DNA from: Halobellus rufus
GTDB lineage: Archaea; Halobacteriota; Halobacteria; Halobacteriales; Haloferacaceae
DNA: 64,000 nt
Assembly (NCBI RefSeq): GCF_000739575.1
Contig: NZ_BBJO01000009.1
Location: 62,001-126,000, forward strand
Direction: 5' to 3'
The notes below the pieces were generated by a model that saw only the letters and a program-made list of their open reading frames with translations, had not been told where the DNA came from and did no database searches. The first letter of the stretch is position 1. Each line of letters opens with the position of its first letter. This document shows positions 35,714 through 45,149 of this stretch, one piece after another. The position numbers and the translations under genes were made by a program.

Positions 35714-35753
35714 GGACTGAAATGCGCGCTCGCCGGCCAAGAACGCTCGGACT

Positions 35754-35963
35754 TCAGATCCGATCGAGCAGCCACAAGACGATGAGAGCGATCACGGCTA
35801 GTCCGAGCAGCGGCCGGAGCGGCCCGAGTAGCTCCCCGAGAATCCCGAGAATACCGCCGATGACTTCGAGGACGAGCCAGAGCACGACGAGTACGAGGAC
35901 GATCTTCAGGAGGTCCTCGACCTCTAGCGTGCCGCGGTCAGTATCGGGTATCGGGAGTCGCAT
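35754..35963 (-). CDS. Small haloarchaeal membrane protein (DUF7554-like)
   Basis: A 69-residue protein: an acidic N terminus (MRLPIPDTDRGTLEVEDLL) followed by two close hydrophobic helices (KIVLVLVVLWLVLEVIGGIL and LLGLAVIALIVLWLLDRI) with a Pro between them. The ending LWLLDRI is typical of the family I recall as DUF7554. ATG 35963 is preferred to 35990. No catalytic residues are evident. It shares the strand with the LigT-like gene downstream. Confidence 0.7.
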   Translation of the reverse strand: MRLPIPDTDRGTLEVEDLLKIVLVLVVLWLVLEVIGGILGILGELLGPLRPLLGLAVIALIVLWLLDRI

Positions 35964-36088
35964 AGCTACCTCGTCGTAGTCGCCCCTCAAGTGCCTTCGG
36001 GTGGCGACGGTGACCGTTCCGAACCGAGGAATGGGTCGATTTATCGGTTACAAGTATCTCCGGTGCGAACACTCTCGACGACGTAGCG

Positions 36089-36534
36089 ATGCTCCTCGAA
36101 GAGACAACGGAGGTGAAGGCGTCACCCCGAGACGTGTTTCGCTTCTTCGAGACGATGGAGGCGAACTATCTGCGATGGCACCCGGATCACATCGCGTTCC
36201 GATGGATCGATGGCGCGGGGCTGAACGTTGGGTCGAAAGCCCGTTTCGAAGAGGAGATCGGCGGGAAGACACAGCGGAAACGGTCCGGTTCACCCGAGTA
36301 GATCCGGATCGGTACATCGAGTTCGAGCCGACGTCACGGTTCGTCCGGATTCTGATGCCACATATCAGCTTCACTATCTCCCCCCGTCCGGAGGGATGTG
36401 AACTCACGCAACGGATTCGGATCCGAACCGGACCGATCGGTGCGTGGCTCAACCGGAGAGAATTCGACGCCGTTCGGACGCATATGCGGGAGGAAGGGGA
36501 GAACCTGAAACGCATTCTCGAACGCGGTCCGTGA
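36089..36534 (+). CDS. SRPBCC (START-like) family protein, frameshifted
   Basis: The start at 36089 gives MLLEETTEVKASPRDVFRFFETMEANYLRWHPDH, the opening of polyketide cyclase/dehydrase-like SRPBCC proteins, which bind hydrophobic ligands in a deep pocket. After GGKTQRK the frame is lost; adding one A to the run at 36278-36280 leads into TVRFTRVDPDRYIEFEPTS and then ISFTISPRPEGCELTQRIRI to the stop at 36534. Restored length is 148 residues, normal for the family. As with the other three broken genes in this window, a one-base homopolymer loss is the sole defect. Ligand unknown. Confidence 0.75.
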
Positions 36535-36643
36535 TCGCGCCGAGTTCTGACTGGCTCGTGGCCAGCGCGGATCCGAAAACCCGATCGACGCATCCAGGCG
36601 ATCCGCGGGACACCCTTAATGCCACAGCGTCACAAGGGCAGCT

Positions 36644-37819
36644 ATGGCCAACGTCTTCCGCGAACTCGGCCGGCTCTCCACCCGCGGGCCGCCGGGCTGG
36701 CTCCTCCCGGTCGCGGCCGTCGTCGCCGCCCTCCTCGTCGCCGGCGTCCTCTTCGGCGGCAACCCGATGGCCGCCGTCGGTCTCGTCGTCCTCGCGCTGG
36801 CGATCGCGGCCGTCTACAGCGCCGTCGAGATCGTCGACGCTTACGACAAGGAGGCGCTGACGGTCTTCGGCGAGTACCGCAAACTGCTCGAACCGGGCCT
36901 CAACGTCATTCCGCCGTTCGTCTCGAAGACCTACGCGTTCGACATGCGGACGCAGACGCTCGACGTCCCCACGCAGGAGGCGATCACCCGCGACAACTCC
37001 CCGGTCGTCGCCGACGCCGTCGTCTACATCCGCGTGATGGACGCCAAGCGAGCGTTTCTGGAGGTCGACAACTATCGGCGCGCGGTGTCGAACCTCGCAC
37101 AGACGACGCTGCGGGCCGTCCTCGGCGATATGGAACTCGACGACACGCTCTCGAAACGCGAGACGATCAACCGCCGGATCAACGAGGAACTCGACGAGCC
37201 GACCGACGAGTGGGGCATCCGCGTCGAGAGCGTCGAGGTCCGGAGCGTCAAGCCCAGCCCGGTCGTCGAGGACGCGATGGAGCAGCAGTCCTCCGCCGAG
37301 CGCCGCCGCCGCGCGATGATCCTCGAAGCGCAGGGCGAGCGCCGCTCGGCCGTCGAGCGGGCCGAGGGCGAGAAGCAGTCGAACATCATCCGCGCGCAGG
37401 GTGAAAAGCAGAGTCAGATCCTCGAAGCGCAGGGTGACGCCATCTCGACGGTGCTGCGCGCGAAGTCCGCCGAGTCGATGGGCGAGCGCGCGATCATCGA
37501 CCGCGGCTTCGACGCGCTCACCCGGATAGGCACGTCGCCGTCGACGACGTACGTCCTCCCGCAGGAGCTCACGAGCCTGCTCGGCCGGTACGGCCGCGGG
37601 CTGACCGGTGCCGCCGTCCAGGAGTCCGCCGGGCTGGAGAGCCTCGATTTCGACGCCGACACGCGGGAACTCCTCGCTCTCGACGACGTCGACGAGATCC
37701 TCGCGGCGACCGACGGGGTCGAAGCATCCGCCTCGACCCGCTCCGAGACTGACCCCGACGAGCGCGTGGCCGACACCGACGTCGATCTGGACCTCGACCC
37801 GTCGACCGAAACGACGTAG
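36644..37819 (+). CDS. SPFH-domain (stomatin/prohibitin-like) membrane protein
   Basis: A 391-residue protein. Two N-terminal hydrophobic helices (WLLPVAAVVAALLVAGVLF, AVGLVVLALAIAAVYSAV) anchor an SPFH domain at ~65-220 (VFGEYRKLLEPGLNVIPPF, VDAVVYIRVMDAKRAFLEV). A coiled-coil follows (SSAERRRRAMILEAQGER, EGEKQSNIIRAQGEKQSQ). SPFH proteins form large membrane rings that organise microdomains or hold membrane proteases. The acidic tail of ~70 residues appears disordered. No NfeD-like partner is adjacent. The ATG at 36644 is the natural start. Confidence 0.92.
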   Translation: MANVFRELGRLSTRGPPGWLLPVAAVVAALLVAGVLFGGNPMAAVGLVVLALAIAAVYSAVEIVDAYDKEALTVFGEYRKLLEPGLNVIPPFVSKTYAFDMRTQTLDVPTQEAITRDNSPVVADAVVYIRVMDAKRAFLEVDNYRRAVSNLAQTTLRAVLGDMELDDTLSKRETINRRINEELDEPTDEWGIRVESVEVRSVKPSPVVEDAMEQQSSAERRRRAMILEAQGERRSAVERAEGEKQSNIIRAQGEKQSQILEAQGDAISTVLRAKSAESMGERAIIDRGFDALTRIGTSPSTTYVLPQELTSLLGRYGRGLTGAAVQESAGLESLDFDADTRELLALDDVDEILAATDGVEASASTRSETDPDERVADTDVDLDLDPSTETT

Positions 37820-37891
37820 CGACGATCCGGTATATCGAGACTCTACTGTTCGATCGTTACAATTATTCCCCGCCGTGCGTACGTGTGACGT

Positions 37892-38047
37892 ATGAGCCAC
37901 GAGCGTGACCCGGACCTAACCGGTGGCGGTCGACTCTCGCCGCCTCGCGAGCACGGCCTCTTCCAGCGCCTGCGCCGCCATCTCCGCGAGTGGCCCCGCC
38001 GGTACGTGGAGATGCGCGTTCGCGCGGTCGAAGATAGAAGCAGTTAG
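37892..38047 (+). CDS. Small basic hypothetical protein, 51 aa
   Basis: ATG 37892 to TAG 38045-38047 encodes MSHERDPDLTGGGRLSPPRE and then RLRRHLREWPRRYVEMRVR. It is unusually basic for a haloarchaeal protein (about a quarter Arg), with an amphipathic helix in the second half. The leading bases include AT-rich sequence (TTACAATTATTCC) that may hold its promoter. I do not recognise the family; coding status rests on start context and position in an otherwise empty gap. Confidence 0.4.
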   Translation: MSHERDPDLTGGGRLSPPREHGLFQRLRRHLREWPRRYVEMRVRAVEDRSS

Positions 38048-38073
38048 GTGGCCGCTCGCCGCAGCCTGTGTCA

Positions 38074-38232
38074 ATGTCTGCGCTGCTTCACCTGGGATTC
38101 GAACATCCGAGCACGCTGTGGATCGCCGTCGCGTCCCTCCTCGCGTTCTTCGCGGGGCTCGCGATCAATCTCTACCGCACGCATCGGTCGGCAACGACCT
38201 CGGAGGCCGCCGCCGACTCCGAGTCTCGATAG
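38074..38232 (+). CDS. Small single-pass membrane protein, 52 aa
   Basis: ATG 38074 opens 52 codons to TAG 38230-38232. The product starts MSALLHLGFEHPSTLWIA, has one hydrophobic helix (LWIAVASLLAFFAGLAINLY) and ends in a short charged, Ser/Ala/Glu-rich tail. The positively charged YRTHR after the helix suggests that the tail is cytoplasmic. It sits between the 51-aa ORF and the convergent USP gene. Function unknown. Confidence 0.5.
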   Translation: MSALLHLGFEHPSTLWIAVASLLAFFAGLAINLYRTHRSATTSEAAADSESR

Positions 38233-38247
38233 CGCGCTGACTGTCGC

Positions 38248-38691
38248 TTACTCGCTTTCCGCGCCCTCGCGGACCGTCACGACCGGCACCGGCGCGTGAC
38301 GGACGACTCGCTCGGTGACGCTGCCGATCAGGTACCGGTCGAGCCCCGTCCGGCTGTGCGTTCCCATCACGACGAGGTCGGCGTCCGTCCCGTCGATGGC
38401 GTCGACGATCTCGTCCTGCGGGATCCCGGTCACGACCGCCGTTTCGACCGGCACGTCGTCCGGGAGCCTCGCGGCCGTCTCCTCGACCGCCGCCGCGGCC
38501 CGGTCGCGCTCGGCTTCGTCCCACGCCTCCGGGGCCAGTCCGCTGCTCGGACTCTCGAACCTGTTGCGACTGTCGGCAACGGAGACGACGCGCACGGTCG
38601 CGCCCGTCGTGCTCGCGAGGTCGCCGGCGTGTCCCGCCGCCGCCAGCGACGCGTCGCTTCCGTCCGTCGGCAGGAGGATCGTCTCGTACAT
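38248..38691 (-). CDS. Universal stress protein (UspA family)
   Basis: A 147-residue protein with a full UspA fold: TILLPTDGSDASLAAAGHAG at the N terminus and the ATP-binding signature VMGTHSRTGLDRYLIGSVTE (G-2x-G-9x-GS) near the C terminus. The signature implies nucleotide binding. It starts one base after the stop of the TauE-type transporter gene on the same strand, so the two form an operon. USP and transporter pairs are common in haloarchaea, where the USP may sense energy state for the transporter (inference). Confidence 0.93.
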   Translation of the reverse strand: MYETILLPTDGSDASLAAAGHAGDLASTTGATVRVVSVADSRNRFESPSSGLAPEAWDEAERDRAAAAVEETAARLPDDVPVETAVVTGIPQDEIVDAIDGTDADLVVMGTHSRTGLDRYLIGSVTERVVRHAPVPVVTVREGAESE

Positions 38692-39804
38692 CTACGCGAC
38701 CCCCGACGCCATCAGGAACAGCGCGATCGAAATGACCGCGAACAGGCCGCCGACGAAGGTCTTGATCGTCGACGTGGCGAGCGCGTTCGAGACGTAGGGC
38801 GCAATCTGTCCGCCGAGGACCGTCGCCGGGACGGTGAAGACGACCATATTCCAGGGCGTCGACGCCAGACTGAGGCTGTGGCCGCCGACGAGGCCGCCGC
38901 CGAAGACGTGGACGAGCGATGCCAGAATGGCCGTCAACGCGACCACGATGTGGTTGGTTCCGATCGCGACTCGCACGGGAACCTTCGTGCCGAGCATCGA
39001 GATGATCCCCAGTTCGCCGGCCCCGAATCCGGCGAGCCCCTGAAACGTCCCGCCGATGCTGTAGTTCGCGAAGCGGCGGAGGTAGCCGCCGCGGGTGTAC
39101 ACGTAGTCGTCGCCGTCGCGGTCGACGCGCGTCACCGTGCCTTCCGCGTCGGTTTCGACGCCCGCCGGACCGAGCTTGTCGTCGTCGTTCGGCAGGCTCC
39201 GGTGGCCGCCGTCGGTGGCCGCCGCCTCGTCGTGCTCCGCGTCGCTCTCCTCGGTCTCGTGGGAGAGGTCGGTCTTGAACAGCAGGAACGACGCCGCGAG
39301 CAGCGCCACGCCGAGCAGCGCGTGGAAGACCGGCTCGGGGATGATAAAGGAGAGGAGCGCGCCGGCGACGACGAACGGGACCGCGCCGCCGACGATGGTG
39401 GCCGCCAGTCGCCGGTCGACGAGTCCGTACTGGATGAACGCGATCGAGGAACTCGACAGCCCGAACGCCTCGCTGATCAGCCCGACCTTGACGATCGTCG
39501 CGGGATCGAGCGGAGCGGCGAAGAGGGGGTAGATGAATATCAGGAACGGCACGAAGATCGCCGAGCCGCTGATCCCGACGGTGTTGACGATCGTGGCCCC
39601 GAGCAGGAACGCCGGGAACAGCCACCAGTACTCCAGCCAGTACTCCGTCCACGAACTCTCTAAGACATACCCGAGGCCCGTCTCGGCGGGCGTCGGTGCA
39701 CTGAGCAGCACACCCGTAACGAACGCGACCGGCGCGAGGAACACGAAGACGTGCTGATACCGCAGGAACGATCGCTGGACACGACTGTAGGACACTGATT
39801 TCAT
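38692..39804 (-). CDS. TauE/SafE family anion transporter (sulfite exporter type)
   Basis: A 370-residue membrane protein with about eight to nine segments. TauE/SafE motifs include GISGSAIFVPFLIF and GGTFQGLAGFGAGELGIISM. Between the two halves lies a hydrophilic, acid-rich loop of ~70 residues (SHETEESDAEHDEAAATDGG), which is uncommon in bacterial members. Family proteins export or import sulfite, sulfoacetate or related organic anions; the substrate here is unknown. ATG 39804 (MKSVSYSRVQ) is favoured over 39867. The USP gene follows directly. Confidence 0.88.
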   Translation of the reverse strand: MKSVSYSRVQRSFLRYQHVFVFLAPVAFVTGVLLSAPTPAETGLGYVLESSWTEYWLEYWWLFPAFLLGATIVNTVGISGSAIFVPFLIFIYPLFAAPLDPATIVKVGLISEAFGLSSSSIAFIQYGLVDRRLAATIVGGAVPFVVAGALLSFIIPEPVFHALLGVALLAASFLLFKTDLSHETEESDAEHDEAAATDGGHRSLPNDDDKLGPAGVETDAEGTVTRVDRDGDDYVYTRGGYLRRFANYSIGGTFQGLAGFGAGELGIISMLGTKVPVRVAIGTNHIVVALTAILASLVHVFGGGLVGGHSLSLASTPWNMVVFTVPATVLGGQIAPYVSNALATSTIKTFVGGLFAVISIALFLMASGVA

Positions 39805-40139
39805 CGTTCTCCTGAGAGTTAGTTCTCGGCGGGAGTTACGGTCGCAAAACGGGCGTTTCTCGGGCATCGCAGTGCGGTACCGACGGCCGTCGCGGGCCGG
39901 CGGCCGTCGGAGTGTCGTCGAACCGACGGGCGAGGCGAACGGGGCATCTACGTGATTCCTCCCCGGGCGTCGCGGCGGGAGGTTCGATCGGTCATCCGGT
40001 CGACCACGTCGTCATCGAACATCGTAGCCGCCGGATAGCGACCTCCGAGAAATAAATTTTGAGGTTCGAACGTTCCGTGGGTGTGGTTGTCGCACGCGAC
40101 CGACCCCGCGACACCGTATCCGTCCCTCCGTTCGGGTCG
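39805..40139. other. 335-base gap between the TauE gene and uvrB
   Basis: No convincing gene is seen here; open frames are Arg/Ser-rich extensions of uvrB antisense sequence. It includes the promoter of the TauE gene on its left and the 3' flank of uvrB on its right. On the minus strand an A/T-rich stretch with TTTATTTCT (about 40049-40057) lies 80-90 bases beyond the uvrB stop and could serve as a T-tract terminator. Confidence 0.4.
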
Positions 40140-42239
40140 CTACTGTCGCGTCGCTTCGTCGTCGAGCGGATCGACGCCGGGATCGACGCCCTCCTCGCGC
40201 GCTTCGTCGACGTCGCCATCCTCGATCCCGAACTCCTGTCTGAGCGAGCGGATCCGATCGCGGACGTCGGCCGCGAGTTCGAATTCGAGGTTGTCGGCGG
40301 CCTCCTGCATCCGGTCTTCCAGGTACGCGATCTGCTCGCGGGCCTCCGCCTCGTCGCTCGGCTCCTCGCTGGCCGACCGGGTCGAGCGCTCGCCGCTGCC
40401 GGGGAGGTTCGTCTCGCCGACCGCCTTCTCGATCGTCCTCGGCTCGAAGCCGTGCTCCTCGTTGTACTCCTGCTGGATCCGGCGGCGACGACGCGTCTCC
40501 TCGATCGCGGCGGCCATCGAGTCGGTGGTCTCGTCGGCGTAGAGGACGACCTCGCCCTCGACGTTCCGCGCCGCCCGCCCCATCGTCTGCACGAGCGTCG
40601 TCTCCGAGCGGAGGAAGCCCTCCTGATCGGCGTCGAGGATGGCGACGAGCGAGACCTCGGGGATGTCGAGGCCCTCCCGGAGGAGGTTGATGCCGACGAG
40701 CACGTCGATGTTGCCTAACCTGAGGTCGCGGATCAGTTCGTGTCGCTCCAGCGTGTCGGTCTCGTCGTGCATGTACGCGACGTCGACGCCGGCCTCGTCG
40801 AGGTACTCCGTGAGGTCCTCGGCCATCCGTTTCGTCAGGGTCGTGACGAGCACGCGCTCCTCGCGGTCGATCCGCTCGTCGATGCGGTCCATCAGGTCGT
40901 CGACCTGCCCGGTCGCGTCGGCGACCTCGATCGCCGGGTCCACGAGGTGAGTGGGGCGAACGATCTGCTCGACGATCTGCTCGGACTCCTCGCGCTCGTA
41001 GTCGCCCGGCGTCGCCGACACGTAGAGCGTGCGGTCGGTCTTCTCCTCGAACTCCTCGAACGTCAGCGGGCGGTTGTCGTAGGCCGTCGGGAGCCGGAAG
41101 CCGTTCTCGACCAGCGAGTCCTTCCTCGATTTGTCGCCGGCGAACTGTCCGCGGATCTGTGGCAACGTCTGGTGGGACTCGTCGACGACGGTGAGGAAGT
41201 CGTCGGGGAAGTAATCGAGCAGCGTGTAGGGGGCCTCGCCGGACTCGCGGTCGGACATATGGACTGAATAGTTCTCGATGCCCGAGCAGTAGCCGGTCTC
41301 CCTGAGCATCTCGATGTCGAACGTCGTGCGCTCTTCGATGCGCTGGGCGGCGACGAGGTCGCCCTGCCGCTCGAAGTACTTCACCCGCTCTTCTTTCAGT
41401 TCCTCGATCTCCGCGATCGCCTCCTCTAACTGCTCTTCGGGGATCGAGTAGTGCTCGGCGGGGTGGACGAGCACCGCCGGCTCCTCGGAGACGACCTCGC
41501 CGGTGAGGGGGTCCAGTTTGGTGAGGCGGTCGATCTCGTCGCCCCAGAACTCCACGCGGACCGCGTAGCGGCCGTACATCGGGTACACCTCGACGGTGTC
41601 GCCGCGGACTCGGAAGGTCCCCTGCTGGAAGTCGACGTCGTTGCGCTCGTAGTTCAGGTCGACCAGCCGCGCGAGCAGTTCGTCGCGGTCGAGCCGGTCG
41701 TCGCGCTCGATCCGGAGCGCCATGTCCGTGTAGTTCTTCGGGTCGCCGAGCCCGTAGATCGCAGAGACGCTGGCGACGACGATGACGTCCTCGCGGGTGA
41801 GGAGCGACCGCGTCGCCGAGTGTCGAAGCCGGTCGATCTCCTCGTTGATCGACATGTCCTTGTCGATGTAGGTGTCGGTCTGCTCGACGTACGCCTCCGG
41901 CTGGTAGTAGTCGTAGTAGGAGACGAAGTACTCCACCGCGTTGTCCGGGAACAGGTTCCGGAACTCCTCGTACAGCTGCGCGGCGAGGGTCTTGTTGTGC
42001 GCGAGGACCAACGTCGGCTGCTGGAGCTCCTCGACGGTCCACGAAACGGTGTTGGTCTTGCCCGACCCCGTCACGCCCAAGAGTGTCTGCTTCTCCATCC
42101 CCGACTCGTAGCCCGCGACCAGCTGTTCGATGGCGTCGGGTTGGTCGCCCGCGGGGTCGAACGGGGCGTCGACGCGGAACGCCCGCTCGGCGGACGGCCT
42201 GTCCGGCGAGAGCGGGCCCGATCCGGAGGTGTCGCTCAT
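40140..42239 (-). CDS. uvrB: Excinuclease ABC subunit B
   Basis: A 699-residue helicase-like subunit of the UvrABC nucleotide excision repair nuclease. Walker A is [13 protein letters not shown]; the beta-hairpin region is [11 protein letters not shown]; the DEAH-like box is [11 protein letters not shown]; helicase motifs include [16 protein letters not shown] and QTMGRAARN. The C-terminal UVR motif ([20 protein letters not shown]) contacts UvrC. Length is typical. Haloarchaea have bacterial-type UvrABC in addition to XPD-like helicases, and both occur in this window. It is divergent from the small DUF7553-like gene. Confidence 0.97.
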   Translation of the reverse strand: MSDTSGSGPLSPDRPSAERAFRVDAPFDPAGDQPDAIEQLVAGYESGMEKQTLLGVTGSGKTNTVSWTVEELQQPTLVLAHNKTLAAQLYEEFRNLFPDNAVEYFVSYYDYYQPEAYVEQTDTYIDKDMSINEEIDRLRHSATRSLLTREDVIVVASVSAIYGLGDPKNYTDMALRIERDDRLDRDELLARLVDLNYERNDVDFQQGTFRVRGDTVEVYPMYGRYAVRVEFWGDEIDRLTKLDPLTGEVVSEEPAVLVHPAEHYSIPEEQLEEAIAEIEELKEERVKYFERQGDLVAAQRIEERTTFDIEMLRETGYCSGIENYSVHMSDRESGEAPYTLLDYFPDDFLTVVDESHQTLPQIRGQFAGDKSRKDSLVENGFRLPTAYDNRPLTFEEFEEKTDRTLYVSATPGDYEREESEQIVEQIVRPTHLVDPAIEVADATGQVDDLMDRIDERIDREERVLVTTLTKRMAEDLTEYLDEAGVDVAYMHDETDTLERHELIRDLRLGNIDVLVGINLLREGLDIPEVSLVAILDADQEGFLRSETTLVQTMGRAARNVEGEVVLYADETTDSMAAAIEETRRRRRIQQEYNEEHGFEPRTIEKAVGETNLPGSGERSTRSASEEPSDEAEAREQIAYLEDRMQEAADNLEFELAADVRDRIRSLRQEFGIEDGDVDEAREEGVDPGVDPLDDEATRQ

Positions 42240-42322
42240 CGACGTCCGCTTGGGAGCACACGCACTTGAGGCGGTCGGTCGCTGTGGGAACTGTTTTCAC
42301 TCGGAGGACTGTACGTGCGCGT

Positions 42323-42592
42323 ATGTCACACGAACTCCTCGAAGCCGCCAGTCAGCGACTCCGCGACGCCTCGGAGGCCGCCAGCGGCGACGTCCAGAAA
42401 CGCATCTACGACCAGTCCGACGCGCTCGCGACGCTGGCGGCGAGCGACCGAACGCCGGATCACGGCCGGCTCGCGCGACACATGAACGTCCTCGCCGAAC
42501 TGGCCGACGAGACCGACGGCGCGGCCCACGAGGCGGTCGTCGACGCCCGCGCGAAGGTCTCGGAGTTCCGCGAGGGCGTCGAGGGCGTCTGA
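42323..42592 (+). CDS. Small conserved haloarchaeal protein (DUF7553-like)
   Basis: An 89-residue helical protein starting MSHELLEAASQRLRDASEAA. It contains RIYDQSDALATLAASDRTPDHGRLARHMN and ends EFREGVEGV (quoted in parts: YDQSDALATL; PDHGRLARHMN). The PDHGRLxRH motif and the EGV ending match a haloarchaeal family that I recall as DUF7553. There are no metal or membrane motifs. It is transcribed away from uvrB with an 83-base gap, so the promoters are back to back. Function unknown. Confidence 0.7.
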   Translation: MSHELLEAASQRLRDASEAASGDVQKRIYDQSDALATLAASDRTPDHGRLARHMNVLAELADETDGAAHEAVVDARAKVSEFREGVEGV

Positions 42593-42741
42593 CGCACGGC
42601 AGCCACACGTCGCCTGCTTGTCAGCCGCCTCAGCGCCTGAACCCCTCTATTTCGGGTGGAAATCGTTCTCATCCCCCTCGGTTTCCACTGCAGCACCGGC
42701 CGCGAGACTTGCTCGACGCGGCCGCGACGGTCGGCCTCCAC

Positions 42742-43356
42742 TCAACAGACGTTCTTCGGCTTGATCCCCATCGATTCGAGCGTCTCGACGTAGTCGTCGT
42801 AGGCGGCCTCGACGACCGCGTCGGCCGCCTCGCGGGCGGCCTCCCAGTCGTCGTCGCTCGCGCAGTTCGCGTCGAGGGCGTCGATCACGCGGTCGCGCTC
42901 GGCTTCGAGATCCGAGCGGAGACCGCGGAAGTCGTCGGCGGCCATCGGGTCCGCGTCGCCGACGAAGAAGCCGACCATCTGTCCGGCGTATTCGAGCGCG
43001 ACGAGGTAGCGACCGAGCAGGCCGCCGAGCCGTGCGGGCACGGTCTCGAATTCCGCGAGGACGCCGTAGAGTTTCGGTTCCTCCTCGATCTCGGGGTCGT
43101 CGGCGACGTCTGCGGCCCGCTCGCGGGCGTCTGCCGCGAGGTCCGCGAAGAGGTCGGTCGCCGATGCGTCACCGCCGTCGCCCCACGAGTCGAGCACGTC
43201 TGCGAGCGCCAGCGCGTCGGTCGCGGCCGCCGCGCGGACGCTGTCCCCGTCCATCTCGCCGCCGGTGACGGCGTACATCGCCTTCGAGGACCCGAGCCGG
43301 GAGAACGCCGTCTCGTGGTCGTCCTGTACGTCCGCCGCGAGGTCGCTGCCGTTCAT
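42742..43356 (-). CDS. Conserved haloarchaeal helical protein (rubrerythrin family annotation likely)
   Basis: A 204-residue, acidic, probably all-helical protein. The start MNGSDLAADVQDDHETAFSR and the block LGSSKAMYAVTGGEM resemble haloarchaeal proteins annotated as rubrerythrin family or transcription antitermination protein. The paired ExxH motifs of true rubrerythrins are not evident here, so an iron-binding role is doubtful. The end is SMGIKPKNVC, with a C-terminal Cys. It is convergent with the DUF7553-like gene and divergent from the SpoIIM-type gene. Confidence 0.6.
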   Translation of the reverse strand: MNGSDLAADVQDDHETAFSRLGSSKAMYAVTGGEMDGDSVRAAAATDALALADVLDSWGDGGDASATDLFADLAADARERAADVADDPEIEEEPKLYGVLAEFETVPARLGGLLGRYLVALEYAGQMVGFFVGDADPMAADDFRGLRSDLEAERDRVIDALDANCASDDDWEAAREAADAVVEAAYDDYVETLESMGIKPKNVC

Positions 43357-43448
43357 ACCTCGCCTTCGGCCGCCCGGCGCTTGTAGGCATCGACAGCGTG
43401 CGGGGCCGGTGACACATCGACCCGCGCGGGCGGCGCTCCCGAAGTTCT

Positions 43449-45050
43449 ATGGTCGTCGCCCCAGATTTCGCGGGTGTGAAGCCCTCCATCGCCCTCCGGA
43501 CCGGCGGGCGGTTGCTCTTCGAGCGATCGTCGTCGGTGCTGCCGCTGTATCTGCTCGTGACCGGCCTGTACGGCATCGCGCGCGTCCCGATGCTCGTCGC
43601 CGGGCTACTCGCCCTCTGGTATCTGGGGGCCGCGGGTCGGCTCGACCCGCTCGTCGACGTCCTCCGCCGACTGAGCGAGTCCGGCGCGCCGCTGGAGCCC
43701 GGCGGCGGGGAGGTCGACCCGGCCACCGTCGAGCGGTTCGCGCCCGAACTCGGCGACGCCTTCGCCGGGCTCGTGACGGCGGAGACGGTCGCGCTCGTCG
43801 CCGTCGGCGGCCTCCTGTCGCTCCTGCTCGCGCTCCTCGCCTCGGCGGTCGGCAGCGCAATCACCGTCAGCGGGCTGTACGGTCTCCTCCGCGGCGACGA
43901 CGGCGTCCGCGCGGGCGTCGACGGCGCGGGCCGGCACTGGCGGTCGATCCTCGGTGTCCGCCTCCTCCTTCTGGCCGCGCTCGCGGCGGTCGCGGTCCCG
44001 ATCCTCGCCGCGCTGACTGCGATCGGCGGCTATCTCACCGCCGCGTTCGGCTCCGCGTCGGCCGCCGGGACGGAGCCCGCGTGGGCGACCCTGGGGCTCG
44101 GCGTCCTGGGCATCCTCTTCGGGTTGTTCGTGGGCGGACTGCTCCTCGCGGCCGTCTTCGTCCTCTTCGCGTTCGCCGAGCAGGCCGTCGTCGTCGACGA
44201 CGTCGGTGCGCTCGAAGGCGTTCGGCGGAGCGTTCGCTTCCCCTTCGAGCGCCCCGTCGCGGCCCTGATCTACGTCGCCGTCGCGTTCGGCGCGCTGCTG
44301 GCCTCCGGCGGGATCGGCAGCGCGGCCTCGGCGATCGGCGCGACGCGGGTGACCGCGCTCTTCGGCACCGTCCTCTTCTCGCCGCTTCTCGACGGGTTCA
44401 AGACGTCGCTGTACGCGGAAGTCGAACTGGATCCCGACCCCGACCTCGCGCCGGTCGACGAGCGGCTCCGGGTCGCGTTCGTCGGCGGGCTCCGCGCCGT
44501 CGGCGGATTCCTCCGAACCAGCCCGCTCGCGAACCTCGGTGCGCTCGCCGTCATCACGGCCGGCGGACTCGTCGGCTGGCGCGCGACGGCGTCGCTCGGC
44601 GTCTCGCTGCCGATCGGCGGCGACGTCGCGAACGTCTTCGGGGCGTTCCCGGTGGGGACGTTCCTCAACCTCGCGGTGAACAACTGGCTGGTCGCCGTCG
44701 ACCTCGCCTACAGCGGGCTCGCGGTCGGCGTTCCGGCGGCGGTCGGACTGGCGTTCAACGGCCTGCTCGTCGGGGCGATAGCGGGCGTCTTCGAGCCGAT
44801 CGCCGTCCTCGCGCTGATCGCGCCGCACGGGGTCGTCGAGATCCCAGCGATCGTCGTCGGCGGCGGACTCGGGTTCTGGCTCGGGGGCGTCGCGCTCGGC
44901 GTGTTCCGCGGGAACCGCGACGCCGACGACCTCGCGGCCGCGATCCGTCGGGCGTATCGCGTCCTCCTCGGGCTCGCTTCGCTGTTCGTCCTCGCGGCGT
45001 TCATCGAGGCGTTCCTCACGCCGGCGATCGCGAGCGCCGTGCTGGCGTGA
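43449..45050 (+). CDS. Large membrane protein with C-terminal SpoIIM-like domain
   Basis: A 533-residue polytopic protein. Residues ~1-340 form an N-terminal domain of about six hydrophobic segments, with the charged loop VVDDVGALEGVRRSVRFPF typical of DUF4013/DUF7847-like domains. Residues ~350-533 match the stage II sporulation protein M family: FLNLAVNNWLVAVDLAYSG, NGLLVGAIAG and IAPHGVVEIPAIVVGGGLGF. SpoIIM-type proteins without sporulation are thought to act in membrane or envelope processes. The two-domain fusion is haloarchaeal. Function remains unknown. Confidence 0.78.
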   Translation: MVVAPDFAGVKPSIALRTGGRLLFERSSSVLPLYLLVTGLYGIARVPMLVAGLLALWYLGAAGRLDPLVDVLRRLSESGAPLEPGGGEVDPATVERFAPELGDAFAGLVTAETVALVAVGGLLSLLLALLASAVGSAITVSGLYGLLRGDDGVRAGVDGAGRHWRSILGVRLLLLAALAAVAVPILAALTAIGGYLTAAFGSASAAGTEPAWATLGLGVLGILFGLFVGGLLLAAVFVLFAFAEQAVVVDDVGALEGVRRSVRFPFERPVAALIYVAVAFGALLASGGIGSAASAIGATRVTALFGTVLFSPLLDGFKTSLYAEVELDPDPDLAPVDERLRVAFVGGLRAVGGFLRTSPLANLGALAVITAGGLVGWRATASLGVSLPIGGDVANVFGAFPVGTFLNLAVNNWLVAVDLAYSGLAVGVPAAVGLAFNGLLVGAIAGVFEPIAVLALIAPHGVVEIPAIVVGGGLGFWLGGVALGVFRGNRDADDLAAAIRRAYRVLLGLASLFVLAAFIEAFLTPAIASAVLA

Positions 45051-45149
45051 TGCGGTTCGTCCGTACGGTGAGCGCCGCGCTCGCGGCGTACCGCTCGCAG
45101 AAAATCAGCGTTCGTGCCGTTCGATCGATTCGACGGCGAGATCCGACGG

